Below are positions 43,390 through 54,431 of a DNA stretch of 64,000 nucleotides, one piece after another. Positions within the stretch are counted from its first letter, which is position 1. Each line of letters begins with the position of its first letter. The notes beneath the pieces are model-generated. The model was not told the origin of the DNA and searched no databases. It saw nothing but the letters and a program-made list of their open reading frames with translations. Origin of the DNA: Puccinellia tenuiflora. Taxonomy: Eukaryota > Streptophyta > Magnoliopsida > Poales > Poaceae. The position numbers and the translations under genes were made by a program. The stretch spans positions 818,459 to 882,458 of the forward strand of contig QRDG01000131.1 in the NCBI GenBank assembly GCA_012064385.1, in the 5' to 3' direction.

Positions 43390-44950
43390 GCTCCCTCGGC
43401 CTTGGATTCTCTACGAAGTCCAACTACTCCTGATCTCCCTTCTCTGCTTCGCCATTTCTGGGAGAAATCTAGGGTTTTGCCCACCAGTGCTCATGAATCC
43501 TATATGTGGTGGCAGGGGAAGGTTTCTAGAGATCCTCGGTCCTTTGCTCAAGTTGCTGCTTCTCCCCCAAGGCCACAAGCTCCTAGCAAACCTGCATCGA
43601 GATCGATGGCGGACAGGGGAGGGCACCATGGTTGGGGGGAGGAAGGAACAATCCTCCTGCGCGGATGAACAACGGGCGCACTATGATATGGCGGAGAGAT
43701 CTCGCTGAGGGCTCTGGCCAGACATCAAACCCATCGTTAATGAGAGATGCGCGCGCCTCGGATCGAGACCGATGGGAGGCAGCGTTGCAGAAGCAAAAAC
43801 AAGGGGGAAATCCGATGGCGCGTCCTATGGGGCTTCCTCCTTCCCAAGCCACGGTGCAGCAGCGAAAACCTCCTCCGCCTGGGCAGCATGCTGGTAATCC
43901 TGAGCCTTGTTTCAACTGCAATTTGACTGGACATTATGCATCGAGGTTCCCTACGATTAGGTGTGAGAAGTGCAACAAGATTGGTGGTGGACCTATTTGC
44001 ACGTCTAATACAAGTTGTAGGACTGCTGCACCCCATTTTACAACTTATGTGACTAATCTGCACCTCTTGGACAAGTTATGGGACCTCGGATGCATATAGC
44101 TCTAAGTTAGAAAGCTCTGATTAGAGATAAGTGGGATGCTTGGTATCATTTATGTCACAGATTGATGGTGATTCAATTATTGGATACACATGACGTTTTT
44201 GTTTGGAAATTAACGACCAATGGTTTGTTCACCGTCAAGTCTATGTACGAGGACATGATGAACGGACACACAAGATTTCTATGTAAATACCTTTGGAAAC
44301 TGAAAATACGCTAAAGATAAAAGTGTTTATGTGGTTCCTCAATAGAATTTTTTTGCTCACAAAAGATAATCTTGCTATACAGAATTGGCATGGATACACT
44401 AAGTGCTCTTTTTGTGGCTCAGAGGAGACGATGGAATATTTATTCATTTCCTGTCCTTTTGCAATAATTGTTTGGCGCATTGTTTATAACACATATAATA
44501 TCACACTGCCGGCTAATATTACTAATATGTGGTAATTGGATGAACGGGATTGATAAAAGACTAAGGCCCAAATTCGTATTGGTATCTCAGCTTTATGGTT
44601 GTCGATTTGGAACTGTCGAAATAATCTTGTTTTTAACCGAACAAGAAAGTTTCATGTTTTACAGGTGACAAATATGGCAGTCCACTGGATTCAGGTATGG
44701 GCATTTCTCCTACCTTTGCACCAGCAAGGTCTTTTGGTTACTGGATGTACACGGCTCCTGAAGGTCACTCAGGATATATTCAGCCAGGCTTCGTGGCAGC
44801 ATATTAGATACCTCAGAGATTCGTAGTTGCCGGTAAACCAACGACAAGTTGGTCCATTAATGGTTTTTTGTAGTATTTAAGACGCTCACGTAACTCCGTG
44901 TTATTTTGACGCATGCTCAATTGAATCTCTGTAAAACTTTATTGTGGGCC
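43390..44950 (+). pseudogene. LINE with internal deletion: ORF1 joined to RT C-terminus
   Basis: 43390-44098 gives ORF1-like protein in two frames (SYMWWQGKVSRDPRSFAQVA, later a CCHC-type CFNCNLTGHYASRFP then CEKCNKIG). Only about 30 bp later, from about 44125, the sequence is the far C-terminal part of ORF2: DKWDAWYHLCHRLM, FVWKLTTNGLFTVKSMYED, WKLKI, the zf-RVT knuckle (CSFCGSEETMEYLFISCPF) and SIWNCRNNLVFNRT. Endonuclease and polymerase are missing, about 2.5-3 kb if typical. Frameshifts and stops are present. Confidence 0.75.
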
Positions 44951-45265
44951 TCGATAATATACTCTCGACAAATATAATTTGCCGCCTGGATTTGCGGTGA
45001 GTATGCCTACGGCAAACTATTTGTCACGACTATTGGTGCCTTTGCTGTGTGCCCTTGGCACACGGAAAACTGCCTGTGTAATGGATGTAAAATATGCAAT
45101 TATTTTCGTTGTTTGTACAAAAATGTAAGTTCATAGATCGAAAGTTTGATCCAGGATGAATGGATGGATTGCGGGTTGACTGCTGATGAATTAAAGTAAG
45201 TTAGATCTGTAATTCTAATTGTTCTACATGCTCACCATATTTTTTTTCGAATATCCAAATATCCT
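44951..45265. other. Spacer between two LINE-derived units
   Basis: Nothing recognised; a T-rich run lies at about 45241. Confidence 0.4.
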
Positions 45266-46430
45266 ATGTTGTTGGTGCGGCTCCGAGGCGACCATGCCTC
45301 CAGCAAAAACATCCTAACCACCGGGCATCTCTGGCCGCCGCGGGCGGTGAGGGCGAGGACGGCACACCCCTGTTCTTCTTCTTCGCGCGGAGAGGTGGAG
45401 TTGTTGGGTCACGCACAGTTTGGCGCGACGCTCGATCCGGCGAGGCAGCGGGTTCTTGCGGTGGTGGAGCGGCAGACTAGGGCGGTGGTGCGGCTGCTGG
45501 TGGTCTCGGTCCGGCTGGGCCAGAAGGGCCGCGTCTGCTGTGTCCGTGCGACTGTCTTGTTCTCCTCTCTGCCGCAGCATGGCTCGTCGCGGTGCTTAAG
45601 GGCGTGGTGGCCGCCTTCGTTTTGCCGGCATCGTCGGGTCGGGCGGCCGGTGAAGGCCGGATGTGTAGGGGCTGTTGGCCTGGCTTTGAATAAAGGTGGC
45701 GGTCCTAGGGTTTCTCCCGCGCGAAGACAAAGATCTGCTGGATGCATGTCCTCCTTGATTTGGCCGGTGTGTCGAGTTCCGGAAGGCGCTGCCGATGATC
45801 TTCCATGGGCGTTTATGCCTGGAGATTGCTGGATCGGGTGGGATTCGGTCGTGCCCACGATTCTCCGTTAAGGAGGGAGCGGTACGAAGCTCTGTTATCT
45901 GTTGCCATCTTGGATGAAGTCAGAGGCGGAGAATTCCACGAAAGCCAAGATCAGAGGATTAGGAATAGTGATTTGAGTCTTTGTGGCGATGAGGAACTTC
46001 CTTGGAGTTTCGGGATTCGTAGCAGTGTTATGGAAGTGGGGGCGACAACACAAGTGAAGTTCAAAGTCTTACCTTTGAGGGTGAAAATCCAAGATCTGGT
46101 CTTAATTAGTTGTGCTTGGCAATGGCTTTGTTGAAGGCATTGTTTTGAGAGCGGGGATTATCTCCAGGGTGAAGATCCAAGATCTATGATCGGGCTACGA
46201 CGACGCTGATGCACCATTTCCTTGTTCGAGGCGTCGCTTTTGAAGTACTTGACTTCAGGTGTTGTACTGGTGGTGGTTGTGCTGTTGGTGCAAGGGACTG
46301 GATCTGTAGCGGGACTTCTTTTTTTTGCTTTGTGCATCCGTCAGGCCTTTTGGGCTTTGCATTGTTGTAGAGGTTGGGTGTAATTGGTATCTTTGCGATA
46401 TTAATATGTACTTTTTATCAAAAAAAAAAT
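45266..46430 (+). mobile_element. Non-autonomous LINE-type retroposon with A-tail
   Basis: GC-rich 5' part, then a G/T-rich 3' part (ggtggtggttgtgctgttgg, gcgatattaatatgtacttt) ending in a run of nine A or more near 46420-46430. This 3' end is of the kind seen in abundant Triticeae LINE-related elements. A 201-codon frame at 45266-45871 lacks known domains and has a strong overlapping frame on the other strand; I do not treat it as a gene. Confidence 0.6.
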
Positions 46431-46612
46431 CTAGACAATGTTACACACATATCACTAGGGAACAATATAATTTGCATTATGAATATAGATCTCACAAATT
46501 TTGCTAGCTAGTTACTGGGTGTACAGCTTCCTTGTAGAATTTCACGAACCAAATTCAGTGCATTTGCATTATTAGGCACCGAGTAACCACAACGTGAAGT
46601 AATATAACCCCA

Positions 46613-49600
46613 TCATAGACTTTCACCAGAAATCCATCTTGCAAACATAGCAAGGCATTGCTTTGGCATGTACTCTGGAGCAGTATGTCCGGCACCCTAA
46701 TATGCAACAACAAACAAGTAAGCCAATGATCTTGTTAGCAAATCATGCAGCAACATTGTAATTTGTGTAGCAAACAAGGTCTATGCATAGAAATGAAAAA
46801 GTGGGAAAGAAGGACTTCCAGGCTTCCTACCTTTACAGTTGCGAACGTAAGGTTATTCGAGTATGACCTTGTATATCTGCATACAATTTTTTTTCTCTCG
46901 TGAGCATCACACCATGTTATAAGCTATTCAGTTGCAACCCATTTGACAGACAAATCAATCGTCGAAGTACATTGTCATGTAGGGACGATCTAGAATTTGT
47001 TTTATCTCAAACACTATTCCTGTATTGCCAATTAGTTGTATAGTAATGTGACTCACCCTGCAACTTGCGCATTCACATACCACGGTCTCCAATCATCCAC
47101 AATAGAGAAATTTAGAGACCGTATCCAGGCTTGCGTTCCAATGGATGGCATAAGCATGTCATGGTCGCCACTGTAAATAAGACTTCTGTAGCCTCTAGTG
47201 GTCGCATCCAGATGGTGTTCCACTGAACTTACAAAATTTTGAGTGTAGGGTACATCGTAGTTACATCTTAGCCATGAACGAACTGTTCCCTGCAATGTAG
47301 TATATAATAGTCAATCATACCAAGCAGCAATTGGCAATTGATTGTTCAAGACATAAAGTTGTGCACGAGCTTATGATAGCAATCCTCATTGCAAGGGAGA
47401 AAGAGGACGACCAAGTTAGTTGGTGTCATTCCTCATCTAGTGCAGGGTGATACGAACATTTTCATGGAATATGAATTGCAGATAACCAGGAGTGTTAAAA
47501 TCATTCTATGTACTCCTTCCGTATCGTAATATAATATGCTTTAGCTATTTGCATGTGGGCTACATACGGAACAAAATGAGTGAATCTACACACTAATAAC
47601 GTCTATATACATCCGTATGTAGTCCGCATGCAAATATTTTATATTTTGATATGGAGGGAGTATGTTGTAACTGCTATCGTCCGGTTTTAAAGATAAAGTT
47701 CATAAGGACAGGACGATGCTAGAAATTTTTGCCACTGGGTTCATCTTTATATCCTCCGTATTTTACTGGGGTCATGCTCCATAAATAAATACTAGAGAAT
47801 ACCCCGCGCGTTGCAGCGGAAATCTATTTAGAAACTTATATTTTAAATAAAAGGGCATGAAACATATGATACATTAAGTTCTCTATACGAATATGTAAAA
47901 TTCAGTTTGTCATAGTCGAGTTACTAAATTTATTCGACACAAATTATGTATGTATCAAAAATTGTTAGCATGTACAATTAAATAATTAAAAAGATTGATG
48001 ATGTGGATTTTACATATAAAGATTAATAAATATTAGTGGAGGTGACATGGACAATTGATAGGCTAAGAAAGTGGATGATGTGGATAGGTTGCATGTTGAG
48101 ATAGAAAAATCATAAATAAACTTAGTGGTGTTTTGCTTTATAAGAGGTATAGATTACTTAATACTAATCAGTGAAGGATTTGCTAATAGTCATTGGGGTC
48201 AGCTGACCCCATGACCTATGAAGCAGCTCCATCCCTGGCTGCAAATAAGGATTTTATGTATTCTAACCTTGCAAAGTAAATTTGGTATATGAACTAGAAG
48301 TGTTGGTTTTGTGACTCCGATGAGACTATCTAGCAGCCTTTTTATTTCACGTCTTTCTGCATGTTTGTTTGGCAAATAGTTCGCATAACTTTCAGTTTAC
48401 CTCCTATATACAACTAATATATTGAATATGTTCGGAAATCGGTTCAAGTGGTTGACTAGAAAACTGAAGCTCACATTTTTTTTAGATAAGGGGGAAAAGG
48501 GGCCCCGCGCCATCACGGCCACGCGAGGGGGAAAAGGGGCCCCACCGGCGCCGGCGCCGCCCGGGCTTAGCCCGGCGACGCCCTCCGGCGGCGGCGAGGG
48601 GGAGGGGAGGAGGTAGGGAAGGGCTAGAAGGGGCGCCGCCGGGAGCTCTCGGTCGCTCGCGGGGGAGCGACGCGAGAGCTAGAGTTTCATCATTCATGTC
48701 GGGGTTTGTGCTTTATGTTAACAATTTGGAACATTTGCAATCATATTATTTCTAAAAGCCCTATAGTTTCTCATTTATGTAGCTTATCTTTGCGGCTACA
48801 CATTGGATCTGTGTGCGGTCCTATCTACATCAGCGGAGGAGGTGGGAGCACATTGAGGGTGTGTTTGGTTCATTGGCTATGAAAAAGTGGTTGGGGGCAC
48901 CCCTAACCACGTGGTTGGTGGTAACCATTTTTCATGTTTGGTTGTGTGTGTTGGCTAGCCATGTTTTCTGTTTGGTTGAAGTGATAAAAAGTGGTTAGGG
49001 GTGGCCATATTTGTATTTATTTTGAGGGATTAGAAATGCTTAGAGTGATATGGTCAATTATTTTTAAAATGCTGAGGAAACCCCGTAATATATTTATAAA
49101 AGGGAAAAGTTTGTTTAAATATCTATACTATACAGTAATTTAGAGAGGGAAATTTCTTAATGTATTGAGGTAAAATATCAGCATCTGAAATAACTTTGCT
49201 CAAATATTTAAAAGGGAAGAGTTAGTTCAAATATTTAAAAGTGAATATTTTGTTCAAATAATTACAAGGGAACGTTTCTTCAAATATTCTTAATATATAA
49301 TAGTAAAATGTTTTCAAATATTTAAAAGCATAAAATTACTTATTATATTTAAAGGGAAATGTTTATTCCAATATTATTAATGTATAAATCAAGAAAAGTT
49401 TGTTTAAATATTTAAAAGTGAATATTTTGTTCAAATAATTAAAATATAAAAGTTTCTTCAAATATTGTTAATATATAAAAAAATGTGTTTTCAACTATTT
49501 TAGAATTAAAGGAAAAAGTTTATTCCAATATTTTTAATATATAAAAAGGAAATTTTATTCTAATATTTAAAAGGTAAATGTTTGGTTAATATTTAAAAGG

Positions 49601-52600
49601 GAAATCTGTCAACTTTTCTTAATATTTATATAATAAGGGAAAGTTTTTTCACATATATAAACGGGTAAAATGTCTTAATATATTTAATAATGAAAAGCCT
49701 TTTCAAATATTAAAAAGGGTAAATTTTCTATTTTTTGAGGACGATGAATATGTCATAAAATGTTTCGCAGGTGATGGCAGGGACTCCCCCACGGGTGGTT
49801 GGCCTCAACCACCACTTTTATAGTGGTTGAGCTCAACCACTTTTTTGAGGGAATATGCCTAAAATTTGGCTACCCCCACACACCCGACACCACAAACCAA
49901 ACATGGGCTAACCACTTAAAAAATGGCTACCCACAACCACTTGGTGGCTAGCCACCCAACCAAACACACCCTGAGTCTAGGTGTAACTGTATAGCCTGGG
50001 ATATATTCTACTGGCCTGGATGACTGTCTAATAATCGACTTCATGATGCACAGAGGCTTCATGATTCTCTTTTCTGCTAGTTGATTTGTGTATCCATTTT
50101 ATATGATCCATGAATTGTAATAACACTTGATGACTAGTTTGTACCCCCTCCGATCCTAGAAGTTGGGTTTCCCAAAGGAAGTCGTCGACTCGAGCTGTCT
50201 ATTACCTTGTGGATACCAAGAGCATCTCTGACCCTGTCATCCTTTGCCCATATATTGGACAATTCATATGCTGTGTCCTGTTAAGAGATGCGTAATATGA
50301 GATATGATTACTCCGTGCACAACATAAAAGGATTATAGACAAAGCGTTTGATTTGCTATTGCTTACTCTAGACTCTACAGAAATGCCAGACAATTGATGC
50401 CCGGCGCTGGCACTGTAGTCCTGGAACTTGAGCATGACCCGGTTTTGACATGTCTCCAGAATATGGGCTTGGCATATGTCCTTGACACACTTTACAAAGA
50501 AATTAAACATTTTAACCGCCACTCACTGATTACAGCGGCAATGGAAAGTTAAATGGAAACTACTTTTGCATGAAAATAGATACCTCGTCAATGGCTTCAT
50601 GACTACTTGCGCACTGACGGCTTTGGTGTCCGTCTTCCTCGGCACTGCAGCTCTCCTTGTACGCCTGAAAATAGCAAGATCGATGCAAAATAATGAGCTA
50701 GGTAAAGTGAACTGCAAAAATAAACATAAAGCTACATCAAACGACGCAGCACATAATATCTATGCAGCCGTACTTGCGTAAGTTAAATAATTGTATGTAT
50801 TGCTACACATAGCACAGATATGGGGTAACATTTACTTAATGACCCATCGGTAGATACTTCGGGTTTGTATGATATAAGGCGCACTTGCAACTTGACTAAC
50901 AAACCTTAGTATTTACATAAAGTATTCCTACCCTTCGGGTTTGTAAGGCCGTTACACATGTTAAGATGAAGTCTTGTCATCGTTCAGACGAATAAATCAT
51001 GAGTTATATATCATATATAATTATACAATTGAAATCTGTTTTCAATACGAATCTGATGACATAATTTTCGTTGTATATAACTCATATTTTGTGTGTCAAC
51101 TTGATAATCAAATTTCATTCGCAAAAAAAACTTCATAATCAAATTTAGACTCGAATGGGTGGAGTTTATACTCAATAGATGATATCATAGATCCAAGTAG
51201 TAAGGTTTATTTTTTCCATAACTACCTGGTACAATTCGTCAGATATGAGACCCATTCCATGAGCAAATGGAATCGTGGCTGGAGTATCAAACTTTCCATC
51301 TGTGACTGGATTTCCCAGAATGTAACCCTGGGCATGTCATTTCAGATTATCAGAGAAGAAAGATCAAACTAATATAACTATGAAAGATGATTTACTCAAA
51401 ATCCAAATATATATAAATATGGTTTTTGCTCTCCATTAGAATACTGTACAATTCCCTAACCTTCAGATTAGGAGCTGATGTATCGCCATCTTCTTTCCCA
51501 AGGGGAAGTTGTAGACTGAGTTATTCAGCAAAGAAAACGAAACAGGTACAGGAGAGAGAATAATATGTACATGCAAGTCACCTTTAGCAATTTCAAGGGT
51601 GAGGGCTGGCACAATCATACCACTGTAGGAATCACCGGCGACGTAAAGAGGATTTGACAAGAACTCTGGGTATTCATCAAACCACTGTAATATATTCAGC
51701 TAAGAAATATTAGCATTTGCAGTTAGTACTACTAGTGGTTGGGTGATTTAGGAAGCCTGACCTTTTTCAGAAAGATGGAATTTTGGTTGACAACTGTAGT
51801 ATCACTTGATTTGTATCCTTGCTCTGTTTCCACGTATGAGAAGCCAGATCCGACTGGGGAGTCCAGGAAGATGACATTGCACAACTGTGGGAGGGATCCA
51901 TGCATGTGCAACTCAGAACCATACAAAAATAAGTATCAAGAAAAACATGAGATTGGTACTTGCCTTGGTCCATGAGTCTGGTCTGTACAGCAACTTAGGC
52001 AAGCCGTCGATGTAGGTGTGACGATCGAAACCCAGAGGGCCTGCACATAATTCAGTATTGGGATCATAATATAAGGTGTACGTATACATGTACAGAAGGA
52101 GTAAAAATATTACACTATTTTTCTTCTAGTACATAATTACAGTGTTTTTGTAAAATGTTCAACTTGGAATATGTTTATTATATAATCACTTGCAGAACAA
52201 CTCTTCCTTTCCGAACTTCCATAAACAGATACACGAACTTTATATGCTCTTCTAAGAACTATTTTGTTTTTGTAATAGTTTTTTATTCAATCTACAATTC
52301 TCGATAAACATAATCAAAATGATATATCGTTGGAAATATATACCATCGGAAAGATATCGATTAGCCACAAATTTCTATATAATTTTTTTCAAATTCTTTA
52401 TTTATGCATCTTCTATGTTTCTTTTTCAATTTTGTTTTTCTATCATTTCTTTCCTATTTCTTTTTTACTTTTTCTTATATCAGCATATATGTGAACATTT
52501 TCTATTTTTTTGTTTGTACATTGTGCGGAAGTAGGAACGTGAATATCCACCAAGAATCCCCAATTGGTATACATAATGTGGCCGTGGCATAGAACTCAGT

Positions 52601-54431
52601 AGGGATTGAGAAAGGGACCGAGTACTTGCTCAAGGCTTTGCATATTTGATCGACTTGATATTCTTATCTTCATGATGGATTTGATCTTTCGACTTAGCTG
52701 GGTAAGTCGGAACTTTTCAAACTTCCTTTCTTTGTTTGCTAAGTAGAGGTTTTAATGAACCAACCAGCTTTGTTTGTGAAGTCCATGCCTTTGAGGAACC
52801 TGTCCACTTTGTCAACATTGGTGGTGAACTCGTGGATACCTGAAATATGTCAACTTCGTTGGTAAACCAAATACACTCTCTCTACTTCCTTGAAGAAGTC
52901 AGAGCATTCACTGACTATGTTTGGGAAGTCAGGGCCTCCGTTGATACTTTACCACTTCATTTGAGAAGTCTAAGCCTTTGTTTAATTGGTATCGCCTTGT
53001 TCCTCGACTCTCTGCCTTGTTGACGACAAATAGAGGAGAAAGTTGAGTCGAGCCCCCCGAGTTAGCCGAACAGGTATGAGGTATCTCTAGCTAGTTTTTG
53101 CCTCGTGAGGGGTTTAAGTGTTGTAGTAAATGTGTCGGCAGAAGCCCCATGGACCTCATTTGGTGTGACAACTGTGCTTCTACTTTGGGTTGGGACGTGT
53201 CAGATACCGTGATTTGATGCGGTCCACTATAGATTTACTATGGCACGACAACTGAAATGTCCTCGCCTGCCTATATGCTGGTGATGCAAAACTTTCTTTT
53301 AGGACCCCGAGAGGTTCACCAATCAGGTTGGTGGGCCCCTAGAGGACCCTTTAGGCATGCAGATACAACATATACAATACATGAAGACGCTAGTATGACT
53401 ATCCCATGTCGGGGGCGCACTTATGATAAGTATACTTAGACTTGATCTCCCGTACGTGTCGTATTATAATCGATCTAGTCGTACCACAACTTGATTGATT
53501 GGTCTATATAGACATATACATGAGTCGACAAAATGTTATTTTTGGGTAGTTGGTCGAAAAAAGGATTGGTCCATATATACATAGACATGATTGATTGGGT
53601 CATGTATCCAAGACTCTGTCCATTCAACATTATCCTAGTACTTATTCCCTCCGCTTTTACTCGTCGTAATATCTATCTTCATATATATATGTATTTGGTA
53701 TCATAGCTCTCTGTTGATATTTGTTCCTATAAATTTGGGCAAACTTTACAAAGTTTGACTTTGAGTAACCCAATAACGCGTAGGGTAATTAAACTGAAGG
53801 AGTACTATAAGGATGATACGATGAAATGCTAACAAACATAATTGGTTTGAAAGCCAAACATAGTAGTAGTTTTAGATTGTTTCCATGCAACACATATGGA
53901 GTACACTCCATGACTAATATAGATAGATAGATATCGTCTCCAAAAAGATAATACTCATAGAGCATAATGCAGAAGATGATGGTAGAGACCAACCGATCTC
54001 ATAGACGAGGCTCGAGAAGCCAGAGCATCCAGGCCCACCCGCCAGCCAGAGCATGATGGGGTCATCCTGTGGGTTCCTCTCCGAGCGGACGAAGTAGTAG
54101 AAGAGGCGGACGCCGTCGTCCACCTCTATATACCTGTCATAGGGGGCCAGAAATTAGTCATTTCTTTTTGTTTACCGGAGAAAGCTAGCTCGCGCTGGTG
54201 CTTAAAGAGCTCGAGTTACCCTGTTTGGAGCTGGAAAGGGAGGGGCCCATGGAAGCCGGGGAGATGGCTGATGTTCTTGCTCTGCTGCTGCTGCCGCCGG
54301 GTTAAGCCCAAGAAGTTGCGGTCGGAGGAAGAAGAAGATGCAGCTGAGGGCAGAGCGAGGAGGAGTAGGAGGCAGATGGAGGCAGCAACCGGAGCGCGTG
54401 AGTCGTCGTCTCTTGTTCTCCTTCTCGTCAT
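46613..54431 (-). CDS. Serine carboxypeptidase-like protein, 13 exons
   Basis: Exons (minus strand): 54431-54220, 54133-53994, 52040-51964, 51884-51762, 51684-51582, 51489-51461, 51327-51226, 50664-50584, 50489-50367, 50277-50206, 47289-47057, 46876-46831, 46696-46613. Their sum is 1425 nt, 474 residues, the usual length for the family. Residues 18-34 are a hydrophobic signal peptide, so the protein enters the secretory path, probably to the vacuole or apoplast. The oxyanion segment is WLAGGPGCSGFSSLVYEIGP; the triad is Ser in GDSYSG, Asp in YSGDHDMLMP and His in GAGHTAPEYMP, all intact. Family members are peptidases or acyltransferases using glucose esters; this sequence alone does not decide which. 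Intron 3 starts with GC (AAG/GCAAGT); all others are GT-AG. Introns 2 and 10 hold transposons. No stop or frameshift. Confidence 0.92.
47513..47660. mobile_element. Stowaway MITE in SCPL intron 10, 148 bp
   Basis: Ends ctccttccgtatcgtaatat and atattttgatatggagggag with TA on both sides (47511-47512, 47661-47662). The core holds the typical inverted pair tgtgggctacatacgg / ccgtatgtagtccgca. Confidence 0.88.
48477..48690 (-). mobile_element. GC-rich A-tailed insert inside LINE fragment
   Basis: About 210 bp of very GC-rich DNA (repeated aaaggggccccgcgcc / aaaggggccccaccgg) in AT-rich surroundings. On the minus strand it ends CTTATCTAAAAAAAA, like a retroposon tail. It interrupts the LINE frame. 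No clear target duplication was found, so the boundaries are approximate; it may be a fragment of a LINE-type 5' region. Confidence 0.5.
48857..49971. mobile_element. Harbinger-like non-autonomous element, 1115 bp
   Basis: Inverted ends gggtgtgtttggtt and aaccaaacacaccc, flanked by tga (48854-48856, 49972-49974). Subterminal regions contain inverted copies of ggttggtggtaacca-like motifs (tggctagccat). The interior 49040-49740 is an AT-rich degenerate repeat of aatatttaaaagggaaa. It has no transposase. Confidence 0.85.
52590..53640. repeat. Repetitive, possibly retroelement-derived DNA in SCPL intron 2
   Basis: Recurring variants of gaagtcagagc and ttgaggaacctgtccac-like phrases suggest a tandemly organised repeat, perhaps from a gypsy-type element. 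No frame or LTR ends are recognised. Confidence 0.35.
53645..53802. mobile_element. Stowaway-type MITE in SCPL intron 2
   Basis: Left end ttccctccgcttttac and right end taattaaactgaaggag are imperfect inverted repeats, with TA on both sides (53643-53644, 53803-53804). It is older than most MITEs here. Confidence 0.6.

Larger units (their letters stand above)
48290..50120 (+). pseudogene. LINE 3' fragment in SCPL intron 10, twice interrupted
   Basis: Broken frames give a zf-RVT-like part (FCDSDETI, FVWQIVRITFSLPP) at about 48310-48470, then IWNICNHII and THWICVRSYLHQRRRWEHIE at about 48720-48855, then a LINE-tail-like CNCIAWDIFYWPGW after 49975. A GC-rich insert (48477-48690) and a Harbinger-like element (48857-49971) split it. 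Orientation is opposite to the host gene. Confidence 0.7.

Noticed and set aside
45266..45871. 201-codon frame as a gene
   Set aside because: No domain; an overlapping antisense frame exists; it lies in the GC-rich 5' part of a retroposon with an A-tail.
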